Shown piece after piece: positions 41,213 through 50,848 of a stretch of 64,000 nucleotides of DNA. The stretch is from an uncultured Clostridium sp. (GTDB lineage: Bacteria > Bacillota > Clostridia > Lachnospirales > Lachnospiraceae). Under the pieces are notes generated by a model that was not told the origin of the DNA, ran no database searches, and saw nothing but the letters and a program-made list of their open reading frames with translations. The DNA lies in the NCBI GenBank assembly GCA_900549235.1, contig URNT01000003.1, positions 62,001-126,000 on the forward strand, in the 5' to 3' direction. Each line of letters opens with the position of its first letter. Positions within the stretch are counted from its first letter, which is position 1. Position numbers and translations under genes: made by a program.

Positions 41213-44155
41213 TTAGTCACCAATGGTTACATTTGATACACCTAAGGCTCCAGAGCCAAGTACCTGCTCTAAAGTCGTATATCCATAATAATACTCATAC
41301 ACCTTCTTTCCAAGGGTAGCCGCATTGGTACCGGCGTAGCCATTGGGGATATTCACCGTTACAGCGATCTCAGGATGGCTGTAAGGGGCAAAGGAAACAA
41401 AGAAGGCGTGGTTGGGACGGCTTTTGTCCTCCTGGGCCGTACCCGTTTTTCCGGCCACCTCTACAGGCAGGTCGGAGAAAATACTTCTGGCGGAGCTGTT
41501 TGTGATCACGCGCCTCATGCCTGCGTGAACGGTGTCCCATGTAAGATCGGATACATCGATCTGTGAATAGACCTCCGGTGTGTAATCGGTGATCAGGTTT
41601 CCGTCAGAATCAGTCAGTTTGTCTAACAGGCTCAGCTGGAATACAGTGCCTCTGTTTGCAAGAGCGGCAATGTAACGGGACAGCTGTGTATTGGTATACA
41701 TATGAGTGCCCTGGCCCATGGCGGAACGTTCTGGGTCCTCTCCGGTCAGCTGGGGCTCATTTTCTGTAATCTCCACGCCGGAGGTATGATCCAGGCCGAA
41801 CATGGAAGCATAGCGGCGGATGGTCTCAAGACCCTGCTCCGGCGAATAGGTTCCGTCCGGGGCGATGCTTAACCGGTGGGCCATCTCCGCGAAAAAGTAG
41901 TTGCAGGAATTCTGGATGCCCTCTACGATAGTCTCTGCATTGTGGCGGCCCGGATAGATCCAGCATTTGATGGGTTTGCTGATCTGGTCATAGATACCGG
42001 TACATACAATGGTCTCCTGGGTATCTACCACTCCTTCCTCCAGCGCTGCAATGGCTGTAATGGGCTTAAAGGTAGAGCCGGGAGCCTTTCTTGCCTGGGT
42101 AGCGTTGTTGTAGAGCGGATTGGAAAGGTCATTCTGGAGCTTCGCGAAGTAGGCGGGGTCCACGCTTCCTGACATCTGGTTGTTGTCATAGCTTGGGTAG
42201 GTGACCAGAGCCAGTACCTCTCCTGTCTTTACATCCGTTACCACACAGCCTGCCGTACAGGGATCCAGGGCAAGCTGGGCCGGCGTCAGTTCCAGATTGT
42301 TGATCTTATTCAGCATAAAGTTGAAGGTATAATTGCTGTCTCCCTGTTCCAGAGCCGCGATCTCTTCCTCGTTGTAGGCAAGGACACCCTGAGCGTACAG
42401 GGCCAGGCAGAGCTGCCGCCCAGTGATCACCTCGTCATTAACCAGATACCGGAAGATAAGCTTGGTAAACTTTATATCCTCTGATAAATGCTGGATGATG
42501 TAGTCCGTAAGCTGGTTGAATATATCATCTGCGTTGGAGTATTTGCTGTCTGTCTCCATCTGTGTGGTATCGATCCAGCTCTCGGAGATGCCGCCGTAGA
42601 GATAATCCCTGAGGCTGATGGTGCCGTTTCTCCAGGACTGGTAAAGCTCTGAGCTTTGGTCGATCTTATTTCTCTGTACGATCCCTACATCGGAACTTGA
42701 GAGAAAGGTATAGATATAGTTCATATAAGAGGCCATATCCTCTGGAAGATCATTCATAATAGCCGCGTGAGGGCTCATAAGCTCATTGCGGATGGAGGAA
42801 AGGATCTGGTCCCTGGAGGTCTCGTAGATCCGGTAGATCTCCTGCTCAATCTCAGAGGCGTCCTCCTTTGCCATATCGGACAGAGAAAGGACGTTATTGT
42901 TGATCAGCTGATAGTAAGCATCCTTAACGGGAATGGGGCGCTTGGAGGCATCCGGATAATCCGCAATATCAATATCCTGATTGCGCAGCCAGTAGGTCAG
43001 GACACCGGCCAGCTGCTGCTCCATCAGGTTGTAGATTGCCACTTGAAGATTCCGGTCGATGGTCAGGTATACGTCATTTCCTGCCTGGGGATCGGTCTGT
43101 TCGATGATCTCCCTGGGGCGTCCCATATTGTCTACATACATCCGGGAATAGCCCTTTTCTCCCTGAAGCTCCAGCTCCATGGTCTGCTCGATGCCGATAC
43201 GGCCTACAATATCATTGAGATCGTACTTGTCCGGCGCATCCTCAGGCAGGGCCTGACCTTCCTCTGTATCCCGCCAGCGCTCATTTAAGTCGGAAAGCTG
43301 ATCCTCAGGAACCTTTCCCGTATAGCCGATAATGGGAGCGAAATAGATGCTGTCATTGTACTTTCTTATATAAGAGCGTTCCACAGATACCCCCTGGAGA
43401 TCGGCGATATTTTCATTGATCTCCATCATGGTCTCCTCTTTTACATTGGTAGCTACGGTGGTGGTCTCGTATTTCTGATATTCTGTCAGCTTCATAGTAT
43501 AGATGATGTTTACCATGTCAAGGGCAATATCATCGGGAAGGACCAGGGGATTCCCATGCTCATCCTTCATCTTGTTCAGCTCATAGGACTCCTTCTTTTT
43601 ATCGAGGGCCTGGCGGGGCGTGATGTTTGAAGGGTACTTTCCTGAGCTGTCATCCAGCTTTTCAGAGGAAATACCGTAAAAGTTTAAAAGGAACCGCCGT
43701 TTGGCAGACTCAGAGGAGCTGGTGAAAATCAGTTCGCCGTTGTCATCCAGGCCTATCTCAAACTTTCCCTCCACTGTCTCACCTCTCTGGTTCAGTATGG
43801 TCACCAGGCGGTAGATCATGGCGTTGCGGTCCGCAGGCTTTGAGTAGGCGCCGTTGTCCTGGATGGTAACAGTGTAGGCTAGTTCGTTATAAGCCAGGGG
43901 GACTCCGTTGCGGTCGTAGATATTGCCGCGGGTGCCGGGGGTGAATACCTCCTTTTCTGTGCGCTGCATATAGGTCTCCTGGTAATCTGCTCCGTTTAAG
44001 ATCTGCATCTGGAACAGCTTTCCCGTAAGGCCTGCGAACAGGGCGGTAAAAATAACGGCCAGGGCAAAGAGCCTGGAGCTAAAGAGCTTTTTAAAAAATT
44101 CCCGAAGGACTTCTAACAGATCACTAAACAATGGTTGTATCTCTCCTTTTTCCAA
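41213..44155 (-). CDS. Penicillin-binding protein 2 with a large insertion
   Basis: 980 aa, well above the 600-750 usual for PBP2/MrdA. One transmembrane helix (about 31-48), a dimerisation domain, then a transpeptidase with Ser694-x-x-Lys697 (PGSTFKP), SCN at 750-752 and KTG at 903-905. About 220-250 residues (about 385-635) are inserted between the TIDRNLQ start of the transpeptidase domain and the CVVTDVKTGEVLAL strand. It acts with RodA in side-wall synthesis; its overlap with mreD supports coupling. Confidence 0.93.
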   Translation of the reverse strand: MEKGEIQPLFSDLLEVLREFFKKLFSSRLFALAVIFTALFAGLTGKLFQMQILNGADYQETYMQRTEKEVFTPGTRGNIYDRNGVPLAYNELAYTVTIQDNGAYSKPADRNAMIYRLVTILNQRGETVEGKFEIGLDDNGELIFTSSSESAKRRFLLNFYGISSEKLDDSSGKYPSNITPRQALDKKKESYELNKMKDEHGNPLVLPDDIALDMVNIIYTMKLTEYQKYETTTVATNVKEETMMEINENIADLQGVSVERSYIRKYNDSIYFAPIIGYTGKVPEDQLSDLNERWRDTEEGQALPEDAPDKYDLNDIVGRIGIEQTMELELQGEKGYSRMYVDNMGRPREIIEQTDPQAGNDVYLTIDRNLQVAIYNLMEQQLAGVLTYWLRNQDIDIADYPDASKRPIPVKDAYYQLINNNVLSLSDMAKEDASEIEQEIYRIYETSRDQILSSIRNELMSPHAAIMNDLPEDMASYMNYIYTFLSSSDVGIVQRNKIDQSSELYQSWRNGTISLRDYLYGGISESWIDTTQMETDSKYSNADDIFNQLTDYIIQHLSEDIKFTKLIFRYLVNDEVITGRQLCLALYAQGVLAYNEEEIAALEQGDSNYTFNFMLNKINNLELTPAQLALDPCTAGCVVTDVKTGEVLALVTYPSYDNNQMSGSVDPAYFAKLQNDLSNPLYNNATQARKAPGSTFKPITAIAALEEGVVDTQETIVCTGIYDQISKPIKCWIYPGRHNAETIVEGIQNSCNYFFAEMAHRLSIAPDGTYSPEQGLETIRRYASMFGLDHTSGVEITENEPQLTGEDPERSAMGQGTHMYTNTQLSRYIAALANRGTVFQLSLLDKLTDSDGNLITDYTPEVYSQIDVSDLTWDTVHAGMRRVITNSSARSIFSDLPVEVAGKTGTAQEDKSRPNHAFFVSFAPYSHPEIAVTVNIPNGYAGTNAATLGKKVYEYYYGYTTLEQVLGSGALGVSNVTIGD

Positions 44156-44654
44156 TATCCCCCACGCGTCTGCTGGCAGATAAGAACAGCCGGTATATCA
44201 AAAGAGTGGTCACTGCGGTAAAAATGATCTCAGGAAGCATGATATTCCAGAAATAGTATGGAAGGTTCAGGCGTCCCCGGATCAGGAAGCGAAAGACATA
44301 TACATACATGCTGTACCACAAGCCGTTAAAGATGCTGAGGAGCAGAGGAAGGTTGATATAGTCTTCGTAGTAATACCGGGTGAAGATCCCATTTACATAA
44401 CCGATATGGACATAGATCAGGGTATAGAACCCGAAGGGGCCGCTGTAGAACAGATCCAGCAGCAAACCGGATAAAACCCCGTAAAACATCCCCGCTTCTT
44501 TTCCGTGTATGAAGCCGAAGGAAAAGGTAAGGATCAGAAGCAGGTTTGGGGTCGCGGCTAAAAACGGCAGCAGGGGGAACACACAGTTTTGTATGGTAAA
44601 TGCAAGTATGATAAACAGTATGTTAATAAGGACCCGTTTGATCTTGGCGTTCAT
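44124..44654 (-). CDS. mreD: Rod shape-determining protein MreD
   Basis: 176 aa, about five membrane helices, with the typical MreD pattern FPLLPFLAATPNLLLILTFSFGFIHGKEAGMFYG. The ATG at 44654 overlaps the mreC stop (TGATG). Its 3' end overlaps the pbp2 start by 32 bp. Confidence 0.93.
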   Translation of the reverse strand: MNAKIKRVLINILFIILAFTIQNCVFPLLPFLAATPNLLLILTFSFGFIHGKEAGMFYGVLSGLLLDLFYSGPFGFYTLIYVHIGYVNGIFTRYYYEDYINLPLLLSIFNGLWYSMYVYVFRFLIRGRLNLPYYFWNIMLPEIIFTAVTTLLIYRLFLSASRRVGDIGKRRDTTIV

Positions 44655-45499
44655 CACTGGGCATCCACCTCTTCCGTATTCTTTACATCTGTAAGCACCA
44701 GTACCTCCTGGAGGTTGTTGAAATCCGCAGCAGGGATCAGATACCCGGACTGTGTCAGATGCTCGGAGTCAATGGATACATCTACGGCATAGCCGATCAG
44801 AATCCCCGGCAGGAACTTGGTACTGATATTGGAGGTAATGATCTGGTCGCCGTCCCGGAGAACCGCGTCCTTTGATACGTCTGTCAGCTTTAAGCGTCCC
44901 TGTTCGTAAAGCATCAGATCGCCGGCCACAATACAGTTGTAGGAGGCATCTACGGACATGGCTCCTACACGGCTGGAATCATCGATAATGGAACGCACGG
45001 TGGCGTAGTTGGCCCCCACATCCGTTACGATGCCTACCAGGCCGCCGTCTGCCACTACGTTCATATCAACGGCCACACCATCTGCAGAGCCCTTGTTGAT
45101 GCGGAATACCTGAAACCATTTTTCAGAATCTCTGGCAATGACCCGGGCGCCGATCTTATTGTACTGCATATACTGCTGATCCAGCTCATACAGCTCTCTC
45201 AGCCGTTCCAGCTCGTGCTGCTGGGACTGGAGACGGTTGTTGTCCTCGGTCAGCTGGGCCACCTGGGCTTTTAGCTGCTGGTTCTCCTCCAGGGCGCCTT
45301 TTAAGTTGCCGTAATTGGTGAGCTCATTGTACAGACCGGTTCCCAGCTTATTGACTCCGGACTGGATGGGGATCAGGAAATATCCCACGCCGGTCCGCAA
45401 AGGGTCCATGATCCCATCCTTTAAGGAGGTGACCCCAATCAGCAGGACGCACAGGGCGGTAAGGCCGATTAAAATGTATTTACTGCGTTTTGACTCCAT
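44654..45499 (-). CDS. mreC: Rod shape-determining protein MreC
   Basis: 281 aa. An N-terminal transmembrane helix, a coiled coil (LEENQQLKAQVAQLTEDNNRLQSQ), then two beta-barrels (VIARDSEKWFQVFRINKGSADGV...GLVGIVTDVG). It scaffolds the elongasome outside the cell. No mreB lies upstream; radC is directly before it. Confidence 0.94.
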   Translation of the reverse strand: MESKRSKYILIGLTALCVLLIGVTSLKDGIMDPLRTGVGYFLIPIQSGVNKLGTGLYNELTNYGNLKGALEENQQLKAQVAQLTEDNNRLQSQQHELERLRELYELDQQYMQYNKIGARVIARDSEKWFQVFRINKGSADGVAVDMNVVADGGLVGIVTDVGANYATVRSIIDDSSRVGAMSVDASYNCIVAGDLMLYEQGRLKLTDVSKDAVLRDGDQIITSNISTKFLPGILIGYAVDVSIDSEHLTQSGYLIPAADFNNLQEVLVLTDVKNTEEVDAQ

Positions 45500-45513
45500 G
45501 AATTGACTTCCTC

Positions 45514-46209
45514 TTACATGATTTGTTGTTCCCGGAAACTGTAGTAGGTACAGTCCCCGATAATGATATGGTCCAGTAATGTGATGCCTGTAAGGGCGCC
45601 TGCCTCCTGCACTCTCCTTGTGAGAAGCTCATCTGACTGGCTGGGGGAGGGATCGCCGCTGGGGTGGTTGTGAACCAGGACCATCCCTACCGCAAGGCAC
45701 CGGAGGGCTTCGATCAGAATTTCCCTGGGAGTGGTTACGGAGGCGTTCACTGTGCCCCTGGATATAAGCTGCTCCCGGATCAGGGCCTGCTTGGTATTAA
45801 AATACATCACATGGATTTCCTCCTGCTCCAGATGGCGCATATCTTCCATATAATAACCTGCAATCTCCTCTGGCTTTGTAAAAATAAGGGCTCCCTCCCG
45901 GCTCCGGTGGTTCCAGATCCTCCGGGACAGCTCTCCCACGCACAGAAGCTGGGCTCCTTTTGCCATACCGATACCCTTGACCTGGCACAGCTCAGTCATA
46001 GAGCAGTGCAGAAGGCTCAAAAGTCCCTGGCCCGGATCTCCAAGCTCCAGTATCCTGCGGGCAAGCTCCAGAGAGGTGTGATCCCTGGTGCCGGTGCGTA
46101 TGATCACCGCCAGAAGTTCGGCATCGCTGAGAGCCCTTGGGCCCAGGCTTAAGCATTTTTCATAAGGGCGGTCTGTGCTGGGAAGGTCTTTCATCGTTTT
46201 CTTTTTCAT
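45514..46209 (-). CDS. radC: RadC-family JAMM/MPN protein
   Basis: 231 aa. Helix-hairpin-helix region (LCQVKGIGMAKGAQL) and a JAMM metalloprotease-like motif HNHPSGDPSPSQSD. The historical DNA-repair role is not supported; the true function is unknown. I chose the ATG at 46209 after AGGAGG; other in-frame starts exist. It is the first gene before mreC. Confidence 0.92.
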   Translation of the reverse strand: MKKKTMKDLPSTDRPYEKCLSLGPRALSDAELLAVIIRTGTRDHTSLELARRILELGDPGQGLLSLLHCSMTELCQVKGIGMAKGAQLLCVGELSRRIWNHRSREGALIFTKPEEIAGYYMEDMRHLEQEEIHVMYFNTKQALIREQLISRGTVNASVTTPREILIEALRCLAVGMVLVHNHPSGDPSPSQSDELLTRRVQEAGALTGITLLDHIIIGDCTYYSFREQQIM

Positions 46210-46262
46210 GTGTCCTCCTGTTACGCACCTCTCCAAGGACGCAAGGGACAGAGACCGGCGGA

Positions 46263-46514
46263 TCAGATGAGCCGGTAGATGATCAGGGCCACAGCCAGGC
46301 CGATGATGCCTGCCATGGTGATCTTGATGGTAAGCCCGAAGGTGATCACAAGAATCCCGAAATTGATCACAAGGGGTGAGTCAAAGCCAAAGGACTGGCC
46401 GAAATTCAGCCACTCCAGCCAGGATATGCCGGCTGCCAGCTCTCCCATAAAGCCTCCCAGGACGATGCCGGCTAAAAGCAGGATCAGTAAGATCCAGAAA
46501 TTCTTGTGTCCCAT
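46263..46514 (-). CDS. DUF4321 small membrane protein
   Basis: 83 aa, two transmembrane helices: FWILLILLLAGIVLGGFMGEL and a C-terminal ITMAGIIGLAVALIIYRLI. It matches the DUF4321 family, often found next to radC/mre genes in Clostridia. Role unknown. GGAGGG precedes the ATG. Confidence 0.85.
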   Translation of the reverse strand: MGHKNFWILLILLLAGIVLGGFMGELAAGISWLEWLNFGQSFGFDSPLVINFGILVITFGLTIKITMAGIIGLAVALIIYRLI

Positions 46515-46569
46515 AGTATTCCCTCCGGTTTACCTAATTAATATATATTACCATAAGTTATTTTTACTG

Positions 46570-47865
46570 TCATCTTAAAATTTTCAAAACTCCGTCGTCT
46601 AAAAGCTGCTGCAGGGACTTTAAGATACCAAGCTTTGCGTGATACCAGGTAAGCCCGCCTTGGAAATATACAGCGTAGGGGGGCTTGATGGGGCCGTCCG
46701 CACTGAGCTCGATGGAGGAGCCCTGGACAAAGGCTCCGGCCGCCATAATCACCTGGCTGTCATATCCCGGCATATCCCAGGGCTCCGGGATTACGTAGCT
46801 GTCTACCGGTGCAGCCGCCTGGATCCCCTTGCAGAAGGCGATGACTCCCTCCGGAGATCCGAAGGTGATGGCCTGGATGATGTCATGCCGTGACTCCGTA
46901 CCATTTGGAACCACAGGGAACCCAAGACGTTCATAGAGATTTGCCGCGAAAACAGCCCCTTTTAAGGCGCCTGCCACCACGGTAGGAGCCAGGAAAAGTC
47001 CCTGGTAAAGCTGCTGGTTGATTCCCAGGCTTGCGCCTACCTCTTTTCCAAGGCCTGGAGCGCTGAGCCGGTAGGAGGCCCGGTCTACACAGTCCTTTCT
47101 TCCTACAATATATCCGCCGATAGGCGCAAGGCCGCCTCCCGGATTTTTGATCAGGGAGCCCACAATCATATCGGCGCCTACATCCGTAGGTTCTATGGTC
47201 TCTACAAATTCACCGTAACAGTTATCCACCATGCAGATTACATCGGGCTTGCACTTTTTTACGAAGGCGATCAGCTCACCGATCCGGGCCACAGAAAGGG
47301 TGGGCCTGGTGGCGTAGCCTTTGGAGCGCTGGATGGTCACCAGCCTGGTACGCTCATTGATGGCTTTTGCAATGGCTTCATAGTCGAAGCTGCCGTCAGG
47401 GAGCAGGTCCGCCTGGCGGTAGGTTACGCCGTATTCCTTTAAGGAGCCGGCCGATTCCCTGATGCCGATGACCTCCTCTAAGGTGTCATAGGGCTTTCCT
47501 ACCGGGGAAAGAAGCTCATCTCCCGGTCTCAGGTTGCCGGATAAGGCAATATGAAGGGCGTGGGTGCCGCTCATAAGCTGGGGGCGCACCAGGGCGCTTT
47601 CCCCGTGGAATACACTGGCGTATACGTCCTCCAGGGTATCACGTCCCAGGTCATTGTAGCCGTAGCCGGTGGTGGCAGCAAAATGAATGTCGCTGACCCG
47701 GTTTTTCTGCATTCCCTTAATGACCTTTAGCTGGTTGTACTCTGCTCTCTCGTCGATTTCCAGAAAGCGGGGCTTTAACTGCTGTTCTGTCTCAGCCGCA
47801 AAGTCCAGTACCTCCTGGCTGATCCCCAGCTCTTTATACATCTGATCCAATCCTGTCTGTTCCAT
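46570..47865 (-). CDS. Methionine gamma-lyase family PLP enzyme (YnbB-like)
   Basis: 431 aa. A fold-type I PLP enzyme with the Schiff-base Lys in MIVGSLIKNPGGG and DNCYGEFVE upstream. This group is often labelled aluminium-resistance protein, and its substrate is not established. I chose the ATG at 47865, preceded by GGAG; the longer frame overlaps miaA. Confidence 0.9.
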   Translation of the reverse strand: MEQTGLDQMYKELGISQEVLDFAAETEQQLKPRFLEIDERAEYNQLKVIKGMQKNRVSDIHFAATTGYGYNDLGRDTLEDVYASVFHGESALVRPQLMSGTHALHIALSGNLRPGDELLSPVGKPYDTLEEVIGIRESAGSLKEYGVTYRQADLLPDGSFDYEAIAKAINERTRLVTIQRSKGYATRPTLSVARIGELIAFVKKCKPDVICMVDNCYGEFVETIEPTDVGADMIVGSLIKNPGGGLAPIGGYIVGRKDCVDRASYRLSAPGLGKEVGASLGINQQLYQGLFLAPTVVAGALKGAVFAANLYERLGFPVVPNGTESRHDIIQAITFGSPEGVIAFCKGIQAAAPVDSYVIPEPWDMPGYDSQVIMAAGAFVQGSSIELSADGPIKPPYAVYFQGGLTWYHAKLGILKSLQQLLDDGVLKILR

Positions 47866-47902
47866 TGTTTTTCTCCGTTCTGTTTCAGTTCTTACAAGTT
47901 TG

Positions 47903-48862
47903 TTATTGTAGCACAATCCCGTTTCTTTTACAATCCTCTAATATTTTTTCAAGGACGGCCTGGGTATCGCCTCCAAATTCCGGAAGATTCAGCCAGCGGA
48001 CCTCTTTTTCCCGTCTGAACCAGGTAAGCTGGCGCTTGGCAAAGTGCCGGGTGTCCCGCTTTAGCTGGTAGACTGCCTCCTCCAGACTGCACTCACCATT
48101 CAGATAATCCAGGATCTCCTTGTAGCCCAGTCCCTGCATGGAGGTCTGGCCCCGGCGGCAGCCCATCTCCTTCAGCTTCTTCACTTCTTCCAGGAGCCCC
48201 TGGTCAAGCATCTGATCCACACGCTGGTCGATCCGTTCATATAGAAGGGCACGATCCGTATTGATCACATAGTACAGGAAATTGTAGGGAGATTCCTTCT
48301 GGCGCATGGCTTCGTTGTGCCGGGAAATGGGCTCTCCTGTCTGGCGGCAGTATTCGATGGCCCGGATCACCCGTTTTATATTGTTTGCGTGGATCTGGGC
48401 AGCGGCCTGAGGATCCAGCTCTTCAAGGATGGCATGGAGGATGGCCGGCGCCTGCCCGCCTTCCCTGGCAGCCAGGGCTTCCAGTTCTTCGCGGATGGGG
48501 CTTTGCTCCTCATTTTCCTGGAAATCGATGTCATATAGAAGGGCCTGGATATAAAAACCGGTTCCTCCCGCAAGAATGGGGATATGGCCCCGTTCATAGA
48601 TGCCCCTTAGAGCCTCTTTTGCAAGGGTCTGAAAGGTGACAACGTTAAAATCCTCATCTGGCTCCAGCACATCGATGAGATGATGAGGAATTCCCTCCAT
48701 CTCCTCCGGGGTGATTTTTGCAGAGCCGATATTCATGTGGCGGTAGACCTGCATGGAATCCGCACTTATGATCTCCCCTCCCACTGCCCTGGCAAGGCGT
48801 ATGGACAGAGCGGTTTTACCTACGGCGGTAGGGCCGGTAAGAACGATCAGAGGCTGTTTCAT
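47903..48862 (-). CDS. miaA: tRNA dimethylallyltransferase MiaA
   Basis: 319 aa. P-loop LTGPTAVGKTALS (about residues 8-20), SADSMQVY and GGTGFYIQALLYD. It adds dimethylallyl to A37 of tRNAs reading UNN codons. The ATG at 48862 is 11 nt from AAGGAG; a GTG at 48874 is too close to that site. It follows mutL by 37 bp, the usual pairing. Confidence 0.95.
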   Translation of the reverse strand: MKQPLIVLTGPTAVGKTALSIRLARAVGGEIISADSMQVYRHMNIGSAKITPEEMEGIPHHLIDVLEPDEDFNVVTFQTLAKEALRGIYERGHIPILAGGTGFYIQALLYDIDFQENEEQSPIREELEALAAREGGQAPAILHAILEELDPQAAAQIHANNIKRVIRAIEYCRQTGEPISRHNEAMRQKESPYNFLYYVINTDRALLYERIDQRVDQMLDQGLLEEVKKLKEMGCRRGQTSMQGLGYKEILDYLNGECSLEEAVYQLKRDTRHFAKRQLTWFRREKEVRWLNLPEFGGDTQAVLEKILEDCKRNGIVLQ

Positions 48863-48899
48863 AGAAGAATACACTCCTTATATTTTCTGGTAAAAGGGC

Positions 48900-50792
48900 T
48901 TATACGATCCGTTTAAACTTCTTTTCAAGCTCGTATTTGCTCATGGAAATGATAGTGGGCCGGCCATGGGGGCAGGCATATGGGTTTTCAAGGCCCAGGA
49001 GCTGGTCGATCAGCTCATTTGCTTCCGCGGCGGACATCTGGTGATGCCCCTTAACAGCCGCCTTACAGGACATGGAGGCTGCCTTTTCATAGATACTTTC
49101 CGGATTGTGGACGGCCGTATCCTCAGAAAGGCCGTCGATCATCTCAAGGAGCAGCTCCTTTTTGGCGATGGAAAACAGATTGGAGGGGACACCCCGGACG
49201 GCGTATTCTTTTCCACCGAAGGGCTCGATTTCAAAGCCCATCCGGGTGAAATGATCCATATACCTCTTTAAAAGCAGCTCCTCATTCATATTCAGAGTGA
49301 GGACAATGGGCGGTTCTACCATCTGAGTGTCCTGGGTCCTGCTTTTCAGTGCGTTTATGGTCTTTTCATAAAGAACCTTTTCGTGAGCCGCGTGCTGATC
49401 GATGATAAACAGCTGCTCGTTATACTCTACCATCCAGTAAGTATCAAAGAGCTGTCCGATCAGTCTGTGGCTGGAACGGGACTTTGGATCCAGAAGTTTT
49501 CCGTCAAAGAGGGTAAGCTGTTCTGGCTGAGATTTTTTCTCCTTCTCCATCCGCTCTGCTGCCTGTTTCTGTTCCTCCCGGCGTTCCTTTAACCACTGAG
49601 GAATTTCCTCCTTCGCAAAGGAAGGCTTGGGAGGAGGTGTCTGGATGTAGCTGACGGGGGGGCGTTCCTGGAGGCTGGGAGCGGGAGAAGTGAGAGTTTT
49701 TCTCCGCTGTACTTCAAAGGGTTCCGGCCTTGGAGCCGGATTTTTCACGGTTTCCTTTGGCTTTTCTTCCTTTTTGGGTTCCAGCTCTACCTCCGGAATC
49801 AGTTCCTTGTGAGCCAGGGCATCAGAAACGGCCTTCAGCACACTGTTATAGATCCGTTCTCCGTCGCTGAAGCGCAGCTCCATCTTGGTAGGATGGACAT
49901 TTACATCCAGAGACTGGGGATCGATGGTAAAATGAAGCATGGTAAAGGGATATTTATGCTGCATCATAAAGGGCTTATAGGCTTCCTCGATGGCCTTTGC
50001 CACAATGCTGCTTTTAATATATCTTCCATTGATAAAATAATTTTCATAATTGCGGTTGGCTCTTGCAATTACCGGCTTTCCGATATAGCCAAAGGTACGG
50101 ATCCCGTCAGCTTCTGCTTCTACCTGGAGAAGGTTGACTGCGATCTCCCGGCCGAATACGGTGTAGATCAGATCCTTCAGATTGTGATTGCCGGAGGTGT
50201 AAAGCTTGTTCTGATTGTTCTGGATAAAGCGAATGGATACGTCAGGATGGGAAAGGGCAATTTTTTCCACCAGGGCTGCTACATGTGCTCCCTCTGTCAT
50301 AGGGGTTTTTAAAAATTTCTTTCTGGCTGGGGTATTGAAAAATAGGTTTCTGGCGATAATGGTAGTTCCCTCCGGGGCCCCTACCTCCTCCAGGCTTCTC
50401 TCCTGCCCTCCTTCGATCTGGTAGCGGGTACCTGTCAGGCTGTCCCCTGTTTTACTGATCAGCTCTACCTGAGACACCGAGGCAATGCTTGCCAGAGCTT
50501 CGCCGCGGAATCCTAGGGATGAAATGGTAAAGAGATCCTCTACAGTCTGGATTTTGCTGGTGGCGTGGCGCAGGAAAGCCAATGGGATCTGATCCTTTGG
50601 GATACCGGAGCCGTTGTCCGTAACCCGAATCAGACTGCACCCGCCGTCCTTGATCTCGATGGTGACAGCGGTAGCGCAGGCGTCGATGGCATTTTCAAGA
50701 AGCTCCTTTACAACAGAAGCAGGCCGCTCGATCACTTCGCCAGCGGCAATTTTATTGATAGTATTCTGGTCTAAAACGGTAATTGCCGGCAT
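48900..50792 (-). CDS. mutL: DNA mismatch repair protein MutL
   Basis: 630 aa. The N-terminal GHKL ATPase has ENAIDA, DNGSGI and GFRGEALASI. A variable Pro/Lys/Glu-rich linker (about 335-430) precedes the C-terminal domain with the endonuclease motif DQHAAHEKVLYE and CPHGRPT, so this MutL should nick DNA. No mutS lies next to it in this window. Confidence 0.96.
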   Translation of the reverse strand: MPAITVLDQNTINKIAAGEVIERPASVVKELLENAIDACATAVTIEIKDGGCSLIRVTDNGSGIPKDQIPLAFLRHATSKIQTVEDLFTISSLGFRGEALASIASVSQVELISKTGDSLTGTRYQIEGGQERSLEEVGAPEGTTIIARNLFFNTPARKKFLKTPMTEGAHVAALVEKIALSHPDVSIRFIQNNQNKLYTSGNHNLKDLIYTVFGREIAVNLLQVEAEADGIRTFGYIGKPVIARANRNYENYFINGRYIKSSIVAKAIEEAYKPFMMQHKYPFTMLHFTIDPQSLDVNVHPTKMELRFSDGERIYNSVLKAVSDALAHKELIPEVELEPKKEEKPKETVKNPAPRPEPFEVQRRKTLTSPAPSLQERPPVSYIQTPPPKPSFAKEEIPQWLKERREEQKQAAERMEKEKKSQPEQLTLFDGKLLDPKSRSSHRLIGQLFDTYWMVEYNEQLFIIDQHAAHEKVLYEKTINALKSRTQDTQMVEPPIVLTLNMNEELLLKRYMDHFTRMGFEIEPFGGKEYAVRGVPSNLFSIAKKELLLEMIDGLSEDTAVHNPESIYEKAASMSCKAAVKGHHQMSAAEANELIDQLLGLENPYACPHGRPTIISMSKYELEKKFKRIV

Positions 50793-50811
50793 AAAATTTT
50801 GTCCTCCTTAT

Positions 50812-50843
50812 AAAAACACCGGCCCGCGAAACGCCGGGCCGGC
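50812..50843 (-). terminator. Terminator after rimM
   Basis: On the minus strand, CCGGCCCG pairs with CGGGCCGG (plus strand 50819-50826 and 50835-50842), and a TTTTT run follows (plus-strand AAAAA at 50812-50816). It ends the ribosomal operon before mutL. Confidence 0.88.
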
Positions 50844-50848
50844 AATCA

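Noticed and set aside
42767..43288. 173-codon plus-strand frame inside pbp2
   Set aside because: Antisense to a clear PBP2 coding region; no start signal and no domain.
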